Assembly (NCBI RefSeq): GCF_036181745.1
Contig: NZ_CP108080.1
Location: 4,963,501 to 5,027,500 of the forward strand
Length of the DNA stretch: 64,000 bases
From: Streptomyces sp. NBC_00259
Lineage (GTDB): Bacteria > Actinomycetota > Actinomycetes > Streptomycetales > Streptomycetaceae
Reading direction: 5' to 3'
Part shown: positions 1-8,220 of the stretch, one piece after another
Layout of the letters: every line of letters begins with the position of its first letter
Position numbering within the stretch: the stretch's first letter is position 1
Made by a program: the position numbers and the translations under genes
The notes under the pieces: generated by a model
What the model was told of the DNA's origin: nothing
The model's database searches: none
Seen by the model: only the letters and a program-made list of their open reading frames with translations

Positions 1-1015
1 GTTCCTGCCCTCCCGGCCGGGCCGCCTCGCCGACGTACCGTCCTTCGCCCGCACCATCGGCGGCGCGGAGTCGAACGTCGCGTGCGCGCTGGCCGCGGCG
101 GGGCACGCGGTGAAGTGGGTCAGCCGGGTCGGCGCCGACGGCTTCGGCGACCATCTGATCGCGGCGGTCGCGGCCTACGGCGTCGACACGAGCGGTGTGC
201 GGCGGGACGCGAACCGGCCGACCGGCATCTACTTCCGCACGGCGACCGACCGGGCGACGGACGCGCACGAGGTGCTCTACTACCGGGCCGGGTCCGCGGC
301 GTCCGCGATGTCTCCCACGAACGTTCCCCACGAGGACCTCGACGGTGCGAGGGTGCTCCATCTGTCCGGCATCACCGCGGCGTTGTCGCCGGAGTGCCTG
401 GGGCTGATGCGGGTGCTCACCGCTCGGCGGGCCGGGCGTCCCCTGGTCTCCTTCGACGTGAACCACCGGCCCGGACTGTGGCGCGAGGACCCGGCGGTGC
501 TGCTGGACCTGGCACGCGGGGCGGACGTCGTGTTCGTGGGCGAGGACGAGGCGGAGGAGGCGTGGGGGCTGCGCGGCGCCGCCGCGATCCGGAGCGCGCT
601 GCCGGAGCCGGCGGTGCTCGTGGTCAAGCAGGGGGCGCGGGGCGCCGTGGCGTACACCCGCCCCGCCCGGACCCCTTGTGCCTCCGAGGCCGACGAGGCC
701 GGGCACCCCGAGGACACCGTCACTCACGTTCCCGCGCCGCGGGTCGATGTCGTCGCCGCCGTCGGGGCCGGTGACGCCTTCGCCGCCGGCTTCCTGTCGG
801 CGAGCCTGCGCGGACTGCCCGTGGAGGCGCGGTTGCGGCACGGGCACCTGACGGCCGCCGCCACGCTCACCGTCGCCGGTGACCTCGGCACGCCGCCGCC
901 CACCGCGTACGCGGACCGTCTCGCCGCCCTGGACGACGAGCGCTGGGGGACACTTCACCTCGGCCCCGGCTGGACCGCAGCCGACCAGGCCATGGAGGAG
1001 GTACGTACGTCATGA
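1..1015 (+). CDS. PfkB-family sugar kinase, 5' truncated (2-keto-3-deoxygluconate kinase-like)
   Basis: The reading frame is open from base 2, so the true start lies upstream of the window; the visible part is about 337 codons. Near the left edge it reads IGGAESNVACALAAAGH, the PfkB N-terminal Gly-Gly/Asn substrate motif. Later come DVNHRPGLW and, at about 745-800, VGAGDAFAAGF, the PfkB signature 2 with the catalytic Asp. PfkB enzymes phosphorylate sugars using ATP in the cytosol. The stop overlaps the ATG of the IclR gene by 4 bp (ATGA), so the two are translationally coupled. With RidA and a GntP permease downstream, a 2-dehydro-3-deoxygluconate or related sugar-acid substrate is likely, but the exact sugar is inferred. 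Confidence 0.85.
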   Translation, partial: FLPSRPGRLADVPSFARTIGGAESNVACALAAAGHAVKWVSRVGADGFGDHLIAAVAAYGVDTSGVRRDANRPTGIYFRTATDRATDAHEVLYYRAGSAASAMSPTNVPHEDLDGARVLHLSGITAALSPECLGLMRVLTARRAGRPLVSFDVNHRPGLWREDPAVLLDLARGADVVFVGEDEAEEAWGLRGAAAIRSALPEPAVLVVKQGARGAVAYTRPARTPCASEADEAGHPEDTVTHVPAPRVDVVAAVGAGDAFAAGFLSASLRGLPVEARLRHGHLTAAATLTVAGDLGTPPPTAYADRLAALDDERWGTLHLGPGWTAADQAMEEVRTS

Positions 1016-1761
1016 GCCAGACCGTCGACCGCGCCCTCAGCATCCTGCCGCTGCTCGCGCAGGGCCCCGCGGACCTCGGACAGGTCGCCGAGCGGCTCGG
1101 CGTCCACAAGTCCACCGCGCTGCGTCTGCTCCGTACGCTCCACGAGCACGGGCTCGTCTACCGCCAGCAGGACCAGCGCTACCGCCTCGGCGCCCGGCTC
1201 TTCGCCCTCGCGCAGGAGGCCGTCGAGAACCTCGACATCCGCGAGATCGCCCACCCCCACCTCGTCGCCCTCAACGAGCAGTGCGGGCACACGGTCCACC
1301 TCGCCGTCCACGAGGAGAACGAGGTCCTCTACATCGACAAGGTGGAGAGCCGCTACCCGGTCCGGATGTACTCCCGGATCGGCAAGCCCGTCGCGATCAC
1401 CGTCGCCGCCGTGGCCAAGCTGCTCCTCGCCGACCTGCCCGAAGCCGAACGCCGCGCGATCGCCGAGCGCCTCGACTTCCCCATGTACACGCCCCGTTCG
1501 ATCCCGAACGCCGTCGCCTTCCTCAGGGAGCTGGCGACCGTACGCGAACAGGGCTGGGCCACCGACCTCGGTGGCCACGAGGAGTCCATCAACTGCATCG
1601 GGGCCCCGATCCGCGGTGCGGACGGCCGTGTCGTCGCCGCCATGTCGGTCTCCGCGCCGAACGTGGTCGTCACCGCCGAGGAACTCCTCACCCTGCTCCC
1701 GCTGGTGCGCCGCACCGCCGACGCCATCACCCGTGACTACTCAGGCAAGGACACCGTATGA
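1012..1761 (+). CDS. IclR-family transcriptional regulator
   Basis: 249 aa, full length for IclR. Residues 1-60 form the winged helix-turn-helix (LGQVAERLGVHKSTALRLLR). Residues about 75-245 form the IclR effector-binding domain, including HLAVHEENEVLYIDKVES and the C-terminal GGHEESINCIGAPIRGADG segment typical of the family. It lies inside a catabolic operon, overlapping the kinase by 4 bp and the ridA gene by 4 bp, so it most likely regulates this operon in response to a sugar acid or its breakdown product. The ligand and sign of regulation cannot be read from sequence. Confidence 0.9.
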   Translation: MSQTVDRALSILPLLAQGPADLGQVAERLGVHKSTALRLLRTLHEHGLVYRQQDQRYRLGARLFALAQEAVENLDIREIAHPHLVALNEQCGHTVHLAVHEENEVLYIDKVESRYPVRMYSRIGKPVAITVAAVAKLLLADLPEAERRAIAERLDFPMYTPRSIPNAVAFLRELATVREQGWATDLGGHEESINCIGAPIRGADGRVVAAMSVSAPNVVVTAEELLTLLPLVRRTADAITRDYSGKDTV

Positions 1762-2168
1762 CCGAGAAGACCGCGATCACCCCCGCCACCCACACCACCC
1801 CGCCCGCCAAGTTCTCCCACGGCGTGCGCAAGGGCAACATCCTCCAGGTCGCCGGACAGGTCGGCTTCCTCCCGGCCGTCGAGGGCCAGGCGCCCACCGT
1901 CGTCGGGCCGGCCCTGCGCGAGCAGACCCTCCAGACCCTCGCCAACGTCAAGGCGATCCTGGAGGAGGGCGGCGCGAGCTGGGACGACGTGATGATGATC
2001 CGTGTCTACCTCACCGACGTGGACCACTTCGCGGAGATGAACGCGATCTACAACGCGTACTTCGAGGAGCAGGGCCTCAAGGAGGCCCCCGCCGCCCGTA
2101 CGACCGTGTACGTCGGCCTGCCCGCCGGACTGCTCGTCGAGATCGACGCCCTGGCGGTCCTGAGCTGA
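1758..2168 (+). CDS. ridA: RidA family (YjgF/YER057c/UK114) enamine/imine deaminase
   Basis: 136 aa, the usual RidA length. The conserved C-terminal stretch APAARTTVYVGLPAGLLVEI carries the Arg that binds the substrate carboxylate, and GQVGFLP near residue 33 is the family's early Gly motif. RidA proteins hydrolyse reactive enamine/imine intermediates; members in sugar-acid operons may act on a pathway-specific intermediate. It is translationally coupled to the IclR gene (ATGA overlap). The following permease gene is separated by 131 bp containing a strong hairpin, so ridA could end one transcript unit or be followed by attenuation. Confidence 0.88.
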   Translation: MTEKTAITPATHTTPPAKFSHGVRKGNILQVAGQVGFLPAVEGQAPTVVGPALREQTLQTLANVKAILEEGGASWDDVMMIRVYLTDVDHFAEMNAIYNAYFEEQGLKEAPAARTTVYVGLPAGLLVEIDALAVLS

Positions 2169-2232
2169 GCCGGGCCGAGCTGATCCCGTTAGCGCTTCCC
2201 CACGAGCTGATCCCGCTGCACCAGCCGCTCCA

Positions 2233-2264
2233 CGGCACGGCGCCCTCCGCACGGCGCCGTGCCG
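2233..2264 (+). terminator. Intercistronic hairpin between ridA and the gntP-like gene
   Basis: Perfect inverted repeat GGCACGGCGCC (2234-2244) and GGCGCCGTGCC (2253-2263), extendable by one C-G pair, with an 8-nt loop. There is no following U-run, so it may be a Streptomyces-type hairpin terminator or an mRNA-stabilising or attenuating structure inside the operon. Upstream at about 2178 and 2206 there is also a short direct repeat, GAGCTGATCCCG. Confidence 0.5.
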
Positions 2265-2299
2265 CGCTCCCCCCTACCCGAAAACGAGGTCCCCCTGCC

Positions 2300-3760
2300 A
2301 TGCTGCTCGCCGCAGACGCCCCACCACCGCCCACACCCCACACGGGCGGACTGCTCCTCCTCATACCCGGGACCGCCGGGCTGCTGACCGTCGCCGCACT
2401 CGGTATCGCCCTCCTCCTCGTCCTGATCATCAAGATCAGGCTGCAGCCGTTCGTCGCGCTGCTCGCCGTCTCCATATCCGTCGGCCTCGCCGCCGGGCTC
2501 TCCGTCACCGAACTCTTCGGCACCATCCAGAAGTCCGCCGCCGTCTCCGTCATCGAGACCGGCATGGGCGGCATCCTCGGCCATGTGGCGATCATCATCG
2601 GCCTCGGCACGATGCTCGGCGCGATCCTCGAAGTGTCCGGCGGCGCCGAGGTGCTGAGCAGCCGTCTGCTGAACCTCTTCGGCGAGAAGCGCGCCCCGCT
2701 CGCCATGGGCCTCACCGGCCTCATCTTCGGTATCCCCGTCTTCTTCGACGTCGGCATCTTCGTCCTCGCGCCGATCGTCTACGCGGCCGCCAAGCGCTCC
2801 GGCAAGTCGATCCTGCTGTACGCGATGCCGCTGCTCGCGGGCCTGTCCATGACCCACGCCTTCCTGCCGCCCCACCCCGGCCCGGTCGCCGCCGCCGGTC
2901 TGCTGCACGTCTCGCTCGGCTGGGTCATCCTCATGGGCATCGTCGTCGGCATCCCGGCCGTCCTCGCCGCCTGGGTCTACGCCTCCTGGATCGGCAAGCG
3001 CATCTTCGTCCCCGTACCGGAGGACATGGTCGAGGCCGCGGAGGACGCCAAGGCCGCGGTGGCGGCCGACCGCAAGGGCGCCGACGAAGCCCCCGTCCCG
3101 CTCGGCACGGTCCTGGCCATCATCGGTACGCCGCTGGTCCTCATCCTCGCCGCGACGTTCTCCTCCATCGCGCTGGAGGAGTCCACGCTGCGCTCGGTCA
3201 TCGAGTTCTTCGGCAACCCCTTCGTCGCCCTGACGATCGCCCTGTTCCTGGCGTACTACCTGCTGGGCATCCGGCGCGGCTGGTCCCGCAGGTCGCTGGA
3301 ATCGGTGTCCACCCAGTCCCTCAAGCCGGTCGGCAACATCCTGCTCGTCGTCGGCGCGGGCGGCGTCTTCGGCGCCGTCCTGAAGGCCAGCGGCGTCGCC
3401 CAGGCGCTCTCCGACACCTTCAACGACGTCGGTCTGCCGGTCATCGTCCTCGCCTATCTGATCTCGCTCGTGCTGCGCGTCGCCCAGGGCTCCGCGACGG
3501 TCGCGATCGTGACGACCGCGGGCATCGTCCTCCCGCTCGTCGAGGGCGGCGGCCACTCGCAGGCCTTCCTGGCCCTCGTCATCATGGCGATCTCGGCCGG
3601 CTCGATCTTCGCCTCGCACGTCAACGACGGCGGGTTCTGGATCGTTTCCAAGTACTTCGGCATCTCGGAGCGGGACACGCTGAAGTCCTGGACGGTGCTG
3701 GAGTCGGTGCTCTCGGTGGCGGGCTTCGCGGTGGCGGCGGCACTCAGCCTCGCGGTGTAG
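2300..3760 (+). CDS. GntP-family gluconate:H+ symporter
   Basis: 486 aa, about a dozen predicted membrane segments, matching GntP/GntT permeases, which import gluconate or related sugar acids with protons. Diagnostic stretches are the early KIRLQPFVALL, then GFGTMLG-like IGLGTMLGAILEVSGGAE, IFGIPVFFDVGIF, and near the C-terminus AQGSATVAIVTTAG and SHVNDGGFWIVSKYFG. The ATG at 2300 follows a GAGG at about 2286; upstream in-frame sequence is Pro/Arg-rich and overlaps ridA, so it is excluded. As the uptake step of the kinase/IclR/RidA operon, it supports a sugar-acid catabolic role. Confidence 0.92.
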   Translation: MLLAADAPPPPTPHTGGLLLLIPGTAGLLTVAALGIALLLVLIIKIRLQPFVALLAVSISVGLAAGLSVTELFGTIQKSAAVSVIETGMGGILGHVAIIIGLGTMLGAILEVSGGAEVLSSRLLNLFGEKRAPLAMGLTGLIFGIPVFFDVGIFVLAPIVYAAAKRSGKSILLYAMPLLAGLSMTHAFLPPHPGPVAAAGLLHVSLGWVILMGIVVGIPAVLAAWVYASWIGKRIFVPVPEDMVEAAEDAKAAVAADRKGADEAPVPLGTVLAIIGTPLVLILAATFSSIALEESTLRSVIEFFGNPFVALTIALFLAYYLLGIRRGWSRRSLESVSTQSLKPVGNILLVVGAGGVFGAVLKASGVAQALSDTFNDVGLPVIVLAYLISLVLRVAQGSATVAIVTTAGIVLPLVEGGGHSQAFLALVIMAISAGSIFASHVNDGGFWIVSKYFGISERDTLKSWTVLESVLSVAGFAVAAALSLAV

Positions 3761-3795
3761 CGGCCGGCCGTCGCGCGGCAGGCTCGTACGGACCC

Positions 3796-3842
3796 GCTTC
3801 CGGCTCCCGGTTCCCGGTTCCCGGCTTCCGGTTCCCGTACGG
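3796..3842. repeat. GGTTCCC/GGCTTCC microsatellite
   Basis: Degenerate tandem CCGGTTCCC/CCGGCTTCC units between the convergent gntP-like and TIGR04222 genes. No coding function is visible. Confidence 0.6.
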
Positions 3843-3843
3843 G

Positions 3844-4713
3844 TCAGCCGCCGCAGCCCCCGCCACAGCCGCCCCCGCAACCGCCCCCGCCTCCGCACCC
3901 GGAACCCTTCGTACCGTCGGGGGCGATGCGGCGCCGTATCTTGGCGTCCGCGATGGCCTTCGTGCCGAGGAGGGCGACGCCCAGGCCGTTCGCCTCCGTA
4001 CCCAGGTGCAGTCCGGGCCGGTCCAGGTTCGCCCAGTGCGAGCCGGACCGGCCCTCCTGCTCGTCCCGGCTCTTGTACTCCGCATGCAGTTGGCGCAGGG
4101 CCGCCTGCCCCGCCGGGGTGAGCCGGTCCAGGCGTACGACGCACAGCCTCAGGGCGATCCCGGTGCCGGCGACGATGCCCAGGGCCGCGGCGGACGGCTC
4201 GAACAGGCCGCCCGACGCCGTGAGCGCGATGCCCAGGGCCGCGATGCAGAGGACGGTGTGCGCCACGGACCACGCGTTCCAGCGGCGGGTCGTCCCCGTG
4301 TCCCAGAGGAAGGCGTCCTTCACCAGCCGCGAGGTCAGTTGGTCCACCGGCCCGGCGGTGGCGAGCGCCTGCCGGGCCTCGGCGGAGGTGATCCTGAGGC
4401 CGAGGCCCTTGGCCAGGAGGATCCCGTCCACCGCCGTCGACGCCGCGGCGCCGTCCGCCGCGGGCTGGATCGTATGGCCGCGCTTCGTGGACCGGATCCG
4501 GCCGGCGGCGTGCAGCCGGAACAGGACGGTGTGGGTGAGCCGCGGCACGCCGCCCGCGAGGACGGCGACGGTCAGCGGATCGTGAGGCAACGGCGCGGGC
4601 GGCCGTTGCGCGTTCTCCCGAACGGCCCGGCGCCGGAAGCGGATCAGTACGGTCAGCGAGGCGCCGATCAGCAGCGCCGCCGTCACCGTGGCCAGGGTCA
4701 TGATGACCGTCAT
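3844..4713 (-). CDS. TIGR04222 domain-containing membrane protein
   Basis: 289 aa. It starts at the ATG at 4713, preceded by GGGGGAG seven bases upstream; a longer frame to 4788 would run through an inverted repeat and is disfavoured. It has an N-terminal membrane segment (about 4-25), a cytosolic region with an Arg-rich stretch, two further membrane segments (about 148-192) and a remarkable C-terminus made only of Gly and Cys (GCGGGGGCGGGCGGGCGG). The layout and Gly/Cys tail match the TIGR04222 family of actinobacterial membrane proteins, whose function is unknown. A short inverted repeat overlaps its leader (see 4714-4761). Confidence 0.8.
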   Translation of the reverse strand: MTVIMTLATVTAALLIGASLTVLIRFRRRAVRENAQRPPAPLPHDPLTVAVLAGGVPRLTHTVLFRLHAAGRIRSTKRGHTIQPAADGAAASTAVDGILLAKGLGLRITSAEARQALATAGPVDQLTSRLVKDAFLWDTGTTRRWNAWSVAHTVLCIAALGIALTASGGLFEPSAAALGIVAGTGIALRLCVVRLDRLTPAGQAALRQLHAEYKSRDEQEGRSGSHWANLDRPGLHLGTEANGLGVALLGTKAIADAKIRRRIAPDGTKGSGCGGGGGCGGGCGGGCGG

Positions 4714-4761
4714 GTGGCACTCCCCCCGTCGTGGCACACGATGGTGTTGTGCCACGACGGG
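4714..4761 (-). promoter_or_regulatory. Inverted repeat and third half-copy over the leader of the TIGR04222 gene
   Basis: Plus-strand CCCGTCGTGGCAC (4725-4737) is perfectly inverted at 4749-4761 with an 11-nt spacer, and a third GTGGCAC lies at 4714-4720, touching the start codon. The ribosome site GGGGGAG lies between the hairpin and the ATG, so the element could be a protein operator or an RNA hairpin controlling translation. Confidence 0.55.
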
Positions 4762-4824
4762 AGAAGATTCAACCACCTTCTCGGTCATCTGTTTCCGGAC
4801 AGATTCAGGTGGGCTCGGAGCGGC

Positions 4825-6168
4825 TCAGGAGCAGTACTGCTGCTCCTTGCCGATCGACCGGTACATGCAGTCCGAGTTCTCCAGCAGCTGCAGCACCGCG
4901 TCGCGGTTACGGCTCGTCTCGCGCTCGATCACCTCGTCGGGCGGGTAGAAGCCGCCGCCGCCGAAGCCCGTCGGGTACATCTCGAAGGTGTACGCGAAGA
5001 TCTTCTGGTTGCCCCACAGCCAGTCGTCGATCGACCCGTCCGTGATGTACAGGTCGCTGGACTGCTCGGGCGTGTAGCCGTTGCTCGCCGCCATCTTCTG
5101 GCCGACGGTGGCGAAGGCGTCCCGGTCGTCCTGGGTCAGGCCCGGGGCGGTGTTCGCCGTCGTGTAGCCGTACGGCCAGAGCACCAGCTCGCTGTAGGTG
5201 TGGAAGTCGATGCCGGTCTTGATCTGCTGCTTGCCGCCGACCACGCGGGAGCGCACGAAGTCGGCGACGACCTTCACCTCGGGCGCGGACTCGGCGGCCC
5301 GGCCGCGGTAGGTCTCGGAACCCGTGGAGCCCGAGGAGCCGCCGCAGCAGCCCCACTTGTAGTTCCAGTTGCGGTTCATGTCCGTACCGACCGACGAGGA
5401 ACCGGAGTTGGGCTGCCGGTTCTTGCGCCAGCTGCGGTAGGAGCCGGTGGCGATGTCGTACTCGCCGCCGTCCGGGTTGAGGTCCGGCACGATCCAGATC
5501 TCGCGGCCGTTGACCGCGTTGGTGATGCGCGAGTCGCTGCCGTAGTCGTCGCCGAGCTCACGCAGCAGGTACAGCGCCATCTCGACCGTGAGGTGCTCGC
5601 GCGCGTGCTGGTGGTGGGTGAAGAGGACCTCGGGCTCGTTCTCGTCCGTGCCGACGTTGTCGCTGATCTTGATGGCGACGATGTCCCGGCCCTGGTACGA
5701 CTTGCCGATCACCCGCTTGCTCATGATGCTCGGGTGGGCGGCGATGCGCTGGTCGATCTCCGTGGTCATCTCCGCGTAGTTGTGGTAGCGGGCGTCCGCC
5801 GACGGGAAGTCGAACGGTTCGGCCGCCGCGCCCGCGGCCTTGCGCGCCGGCGGTGCGGGCAGGGCTTCGAGGACATGGCCGAGGGCGCGGAGCCGCTTGG
5901 CCTGGGCGGCGTCCGCGCTGATGACGACCGTGTGGTCATGGGCCTCGTCGATCGAGACACCGGTGGCGGCGATGGCGGTGCGCTCGGCGACCGTGGACGG
6001 GCCGTGGATCTCGTACTGCCTCGTCTGCTCCTCGGCAGGGGCCTGGGCGGTCGGGGCGTTGTCCGGCGCGGGCGAGGCGGTGGCCGTGAACGGGACCGCG
6101 ACGGCGAGCGCCAGCAGAGCCGCGAGGGTGACCGACCTTCCGCCGCTGCCGCGAATACGAAGTCGCAT
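4825..6168 (-). CDS. Secreted M14 zinc carboxypeptidase
   Basis: 447 aa. The start at 6168 has CCAGGAG upstream and opens with a clear signal peptide (MRLRIRG, then a hydrophobic stretch ending near ATASPAP at about 34). A prosegment covers about 35-125. The M14 catalytic domain has zinc ligands in HHQHARE (H188, E191) and DFHTYSE (H323), the NPDG and DMNRNW substrate-binding motifs, and the catalytic Glu in TFEMYP (about E396). The length and CC-rich insert resemble Streptomyces carboxypeptidase T-like enzymes, which release C-terminal residues from peptides outside the cell. It is divergent from the Nramp-like gene with a shared 160-bp intergenic region. Confidence 0.93.
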   Translation of the reverse strand: MRLRIRGSGGRSVTLAALLALAVAVPFTATASPAPDNAPTAQAPAEEQTRQYEIHGPSTVAERTAIAATGVSIDEAHDHTVVISADAAQAKRLRALGHVLEALPAPPARKAAGAAAEPFDFPSADARYHNYAEMTTEIDQRIAAHPSIMSKRVIGKSYQGRDIVAIKISDNVGTDENEPEVLFTHHQHAREHLTVEMALYLLRELGDDYGSDSRITNAVNGREIWIVPDLNPDGGEYDIATGSYRSWRKNRQPNSGSSSVGTDMNRNWNYKWGCCGGSSGSTGSETYRGRAAESAPEVKVVADFVRSRVVGGKQQIKTGIDFHTYSELVLWPYGYTTANTAPGLTQDDRDAFATVGQKMAASNGYTPEQSSDLYITDGSIDDWLWGNQKIFAYTFEMYPTGFGGGGFYPPDEVIERETSRNRDAVLQLLENSDCMYRSIGKEQQYCS

Positions 6169-6296
6169 GCTGTCTCCTGGGTAGGGAGTGTGGGGGTGGC
6201 TGAATGCGACGTGCGGGTGATGCGGGTGTGACGGGCACATGGTCGGGGTATGGCATGGCCCGGTCAAGAGCGAGCTTCGGCCACGAGTTCTGATGA

Positions 6297-6312
6297 CGCT
6301 CAACGTTGAGCG
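6297..6312. promoter_or_regulatory. 16-bp perfect palindrome upstream of the Nramp-like gene
   Basis: CGCTCAACGTTGAGCG is a perfect 16-bp palindrome ending 17 bp before the ATG at 6330. Its position near the transcription/translation start fits a repressor operator. No regulator can be named. Confidence 0.5.
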
Positions 6313-6329
6313 GAAAGGCGGCGGCAACC

Positions 6330-7649
6330 ATGGCGGACACGGCAGGCACAGTAGACCCGGGAGGCGCGGTGGGCGCAGGAGGCACGGCGGCGGACGGGGC
6401 GGGCACACCGGCCACTCCCCTCCGCAAGGCGAGTTGGCGCCACATCGGCCCCGGCATCGTCGTCGCCGCGACCGGCGTCGGCGCCGGTGACCTCGTCGCC
6501 ACGCTGATCGCGGGCAGCAAGTTCGGCTACACCCTGCTGTGGGCCGCGGTCATCGGCTGTCTCGTCAAGATCTCCCTCGCGGAGGCCGCGGGCCGGTGGC
6601 ATCTCGCCACCGGCCGCACCCTCTTCGACGGCTGGCGCAGCCTCGGCTCATGGACCACGGTCTACTTCGCCGGGTACGTCGTCGTCTGGGGCTTCGTCTA
6701 CGGCGCGGCCGCGATGTCCTCCAGCGCCCTCCCGCTCGGCGCCCTCTTCCCCGACGTCATGGACCTCAAGTTGTGGGCCGTCGCGTGCGGTCTCGTCGGA
6801 CTGGTCTTCGTCTGGTTCAACCGGTACGCCGTGTTCGAGAAGGTCATGACGGTACTGGTGGGCGTGATGTTCGTCGTCACCGTCTATCTGGCCGTCCGTG
6901 TCACCCCGCACCTGGGCGACGCGTTCGCCGGCCTCGTGCCGGTCCTCCCGGACGGTTCCCTCATCTACACGCTGGGGCTCATCGGCGGCGTCGGCGGCAC
7001 CATCACGCTGGCCGCGTACGGCTACTGGGTCAATGCCAAGGGCTGGAAGGACGCCGGCTGGATGAAGGTGATGCGGCTCGACAACCGTGTCGCCTACCTC
7101 ACCACCGGCATCTTCGTGGTGGCGATGCTCTTCGTCGGTGCCGAACTGCTGCACTCCTCGGGGGTCGCACTCGCCAAGGGCGACAAGGGCCTGCTGGACC
7201 TCGGCACCGTCCTGGAGGACCGCTACGGCGCCACCACCGCCAAGGTCTTCCTGATCGGCTTCTTCGCCACGTCCTTCACCTCGCTGATCGGGGTCTGGCA
7301 CGGCGTCAGCCTGATGTTCGCGGACTTCGTCGCCCACTACCGTCCGTCACTCGTACCGTCCGGCACCCCCCGTGAGAGGTCCCTCCCGTTCCGCGCGTAC
7401 CTGCTGTGGCTCACCTTCCCGCCGATCGCGCTGCTCTTCCTCAACCAGCCCTTCGGCCTGGTGATCGTCTACGGCGTGATCGGGGCCTTCTTCATGCCGT
7501 TCCTCGCGCTGACCCTGGTCTGGCTGCTCAACTCCTCCCGCACACCGAGGGAATGGCGCAACGGCTGGCTCAGCAACGGCATGCTGGCCACAGCCGGGCT
7601 GCTTTTCATCGTGCTGTGCGTGCAGCAGGTGCGGGAACTCCCGTGGTGA
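6330..7649 (+). CDS. Nramp-superfamily transporter lacking the canonical metal motif
   Basis: 439 aa with about 11 membrane segments. The ATG at 6330 is preceded by GGAAAGG; an in-frame TTG at 6306 lies inside a palindrome and is less likely. The fold and early block PGIVVAATGVGAGDLVAT place it in the Nramp/SLC11 superfamily. The TM1 DPGN motif that binds Mn/Fe in classical Nramps reads GAGD here, and the TM6 MPH motif is not evident (the equivalent area reads YGYWVNAKGW). It is therefore an Nramp-like protein whose substrate may not be Mn2+ or Fe2+. It is common in Streptomyces under the Nramp label; the substrate is unknown. Confidence 0.8.
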   Translation: MADTAGTVDPGGAVGAGGTAADGAGTPATPLRKASWRHIGPGIVVAATGVGAGDLVATLIAGSKFGYTLLWAAVIGCLVKISLAEAAGRWHLATGRTLFDGWRSLGSWTTVYFAGYVVVWGFVYGAAAMSSSALPLGALFPDVMDLKLWAVACGLVGLVFVWFNRYAVFEKVMTVLVGVMFVVTVYLAVRVTPHLGDAFAGLVPVLPDGSLIYTLGLIGGVGGTITLAAYGYWVNAKGWKDAGWMKVMRLDNRVAYLTTGIFVVAMLFVGAELLHSSGVALAKGDKGLLDLGTVLEDRYGATTAKVFLIGFFATSFTSLIGVWHGVSLMFADFVAHYRPSLVPSGTPRERSLPFRAYLLWLTFPPIALLFLNQPFGLVIVYGVIGAFFMPFLALTLVWLLNSSRTPREWRNGWLSNGMLATAGLLFIVLCVQQVRELPW

Positions 7650-7671
7650 ACCGCCCGCCATACTGGCGTAC

Positions 7672-8136
7672 ATGACATACGGCCCGCCGCCGCCGTCGTA
7701 CGGGCCGCAGCCCGGCTTCGGCCCTCCGATACCGGTGCCCGCGCAGCCTCCGTACGGGCCGCCGCAGCCCTCGTACGGTCCGCCCCAGGTCCCGTACGGG
7801 GCGCCCCAGCCTCCGTACGGTCCGCCGCCCCCCGCGGTGGACCCCGAGTTCGTCGCCCACGACCGGCACAACTCGGTCATCGTCGACGGGTCGGGTGTGG
7901 CCCTGGAGATCCAGGGCCACGCCCTGGAGTTCCCCTGGGCCCAGATCGCGACCGTGCACTACGCCCCCGCCCCGTACGGCACCGTGCTCATGGTCGCCGT
8001 CGCCCACGCCGGCGGCATGCTCTACGAGTGCCGGGTCACCGCCCGCCGCAAGACCGTGCTCCGGGAGTGGCTCGAGGAGATCGCTCCCGTCGTCCACTTC
8101 TACCTCACCCTCCCCGGCCGTCCGCAGACGTACTGA
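7672..8136 (+). CDS. Hypothetical protein with Pro/Tyr/Gly-rich N-terminus
   Basis: 154 aa. Residues 1-55 are a disordered tail of YGPPQP-like repeats; residues about 56-150 form a compact domain (VDPEFVAHDRHNSVIVDG, then LEFPWAQIATVHYAPAPYG) that reads like a small beta-rich, PH-like fold. No signal peptide or membrane segment. CATACT lies about 8 bp before the ATG, so the message may be leaderless. The family is recurrent in Streptomyces but I know no function. Confidence 0.75.
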   Translation: MTYGPPPPSYGPQPGFGPPIPVPAQPPYGPPQPSYGPPQVPYGAPQPPYGPPPPAVDPEFVAHDRHNSVIVDGSGVALEIQGHALEFPWAQIATVHYAPAPYGTVLMVAVAHAGGMLYECRVTARRKTVLREWLEEIAPVVHFYLTLPGRPQTY

Positions 8137-8152
8137 CCGGCCGCACGCAAGC

Positions 8153-8185
8153 GGCAGCGCCGCCGGTGGGGACGACGGCGCTGCC
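8153..8185 (+). terminator. Hairpin terminator between convergent genes
   Basis: GGCAGCGCCG (8153-8162) and CGGCGCTGCC (8176-8185) form a 10-bp stem with a 13-nt loop in the gap between the convergent 7672 gene and the chitinase. Without a U-run it can serve both strands. Confidence 0.6.
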
Positions 8186-8220
8186 TGTCGCGGGGAGGGT
8201 GAGGGGTGGGGCAGGTCGGG

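Noticed and set aside
2189..4720. Long minus-strand frame across gntP and the TIGR04222 gene
   Set aside because: It is antisense to a clear GntP permease, has Asp/Arg-rich low-complexity translation, and no ribosome site.
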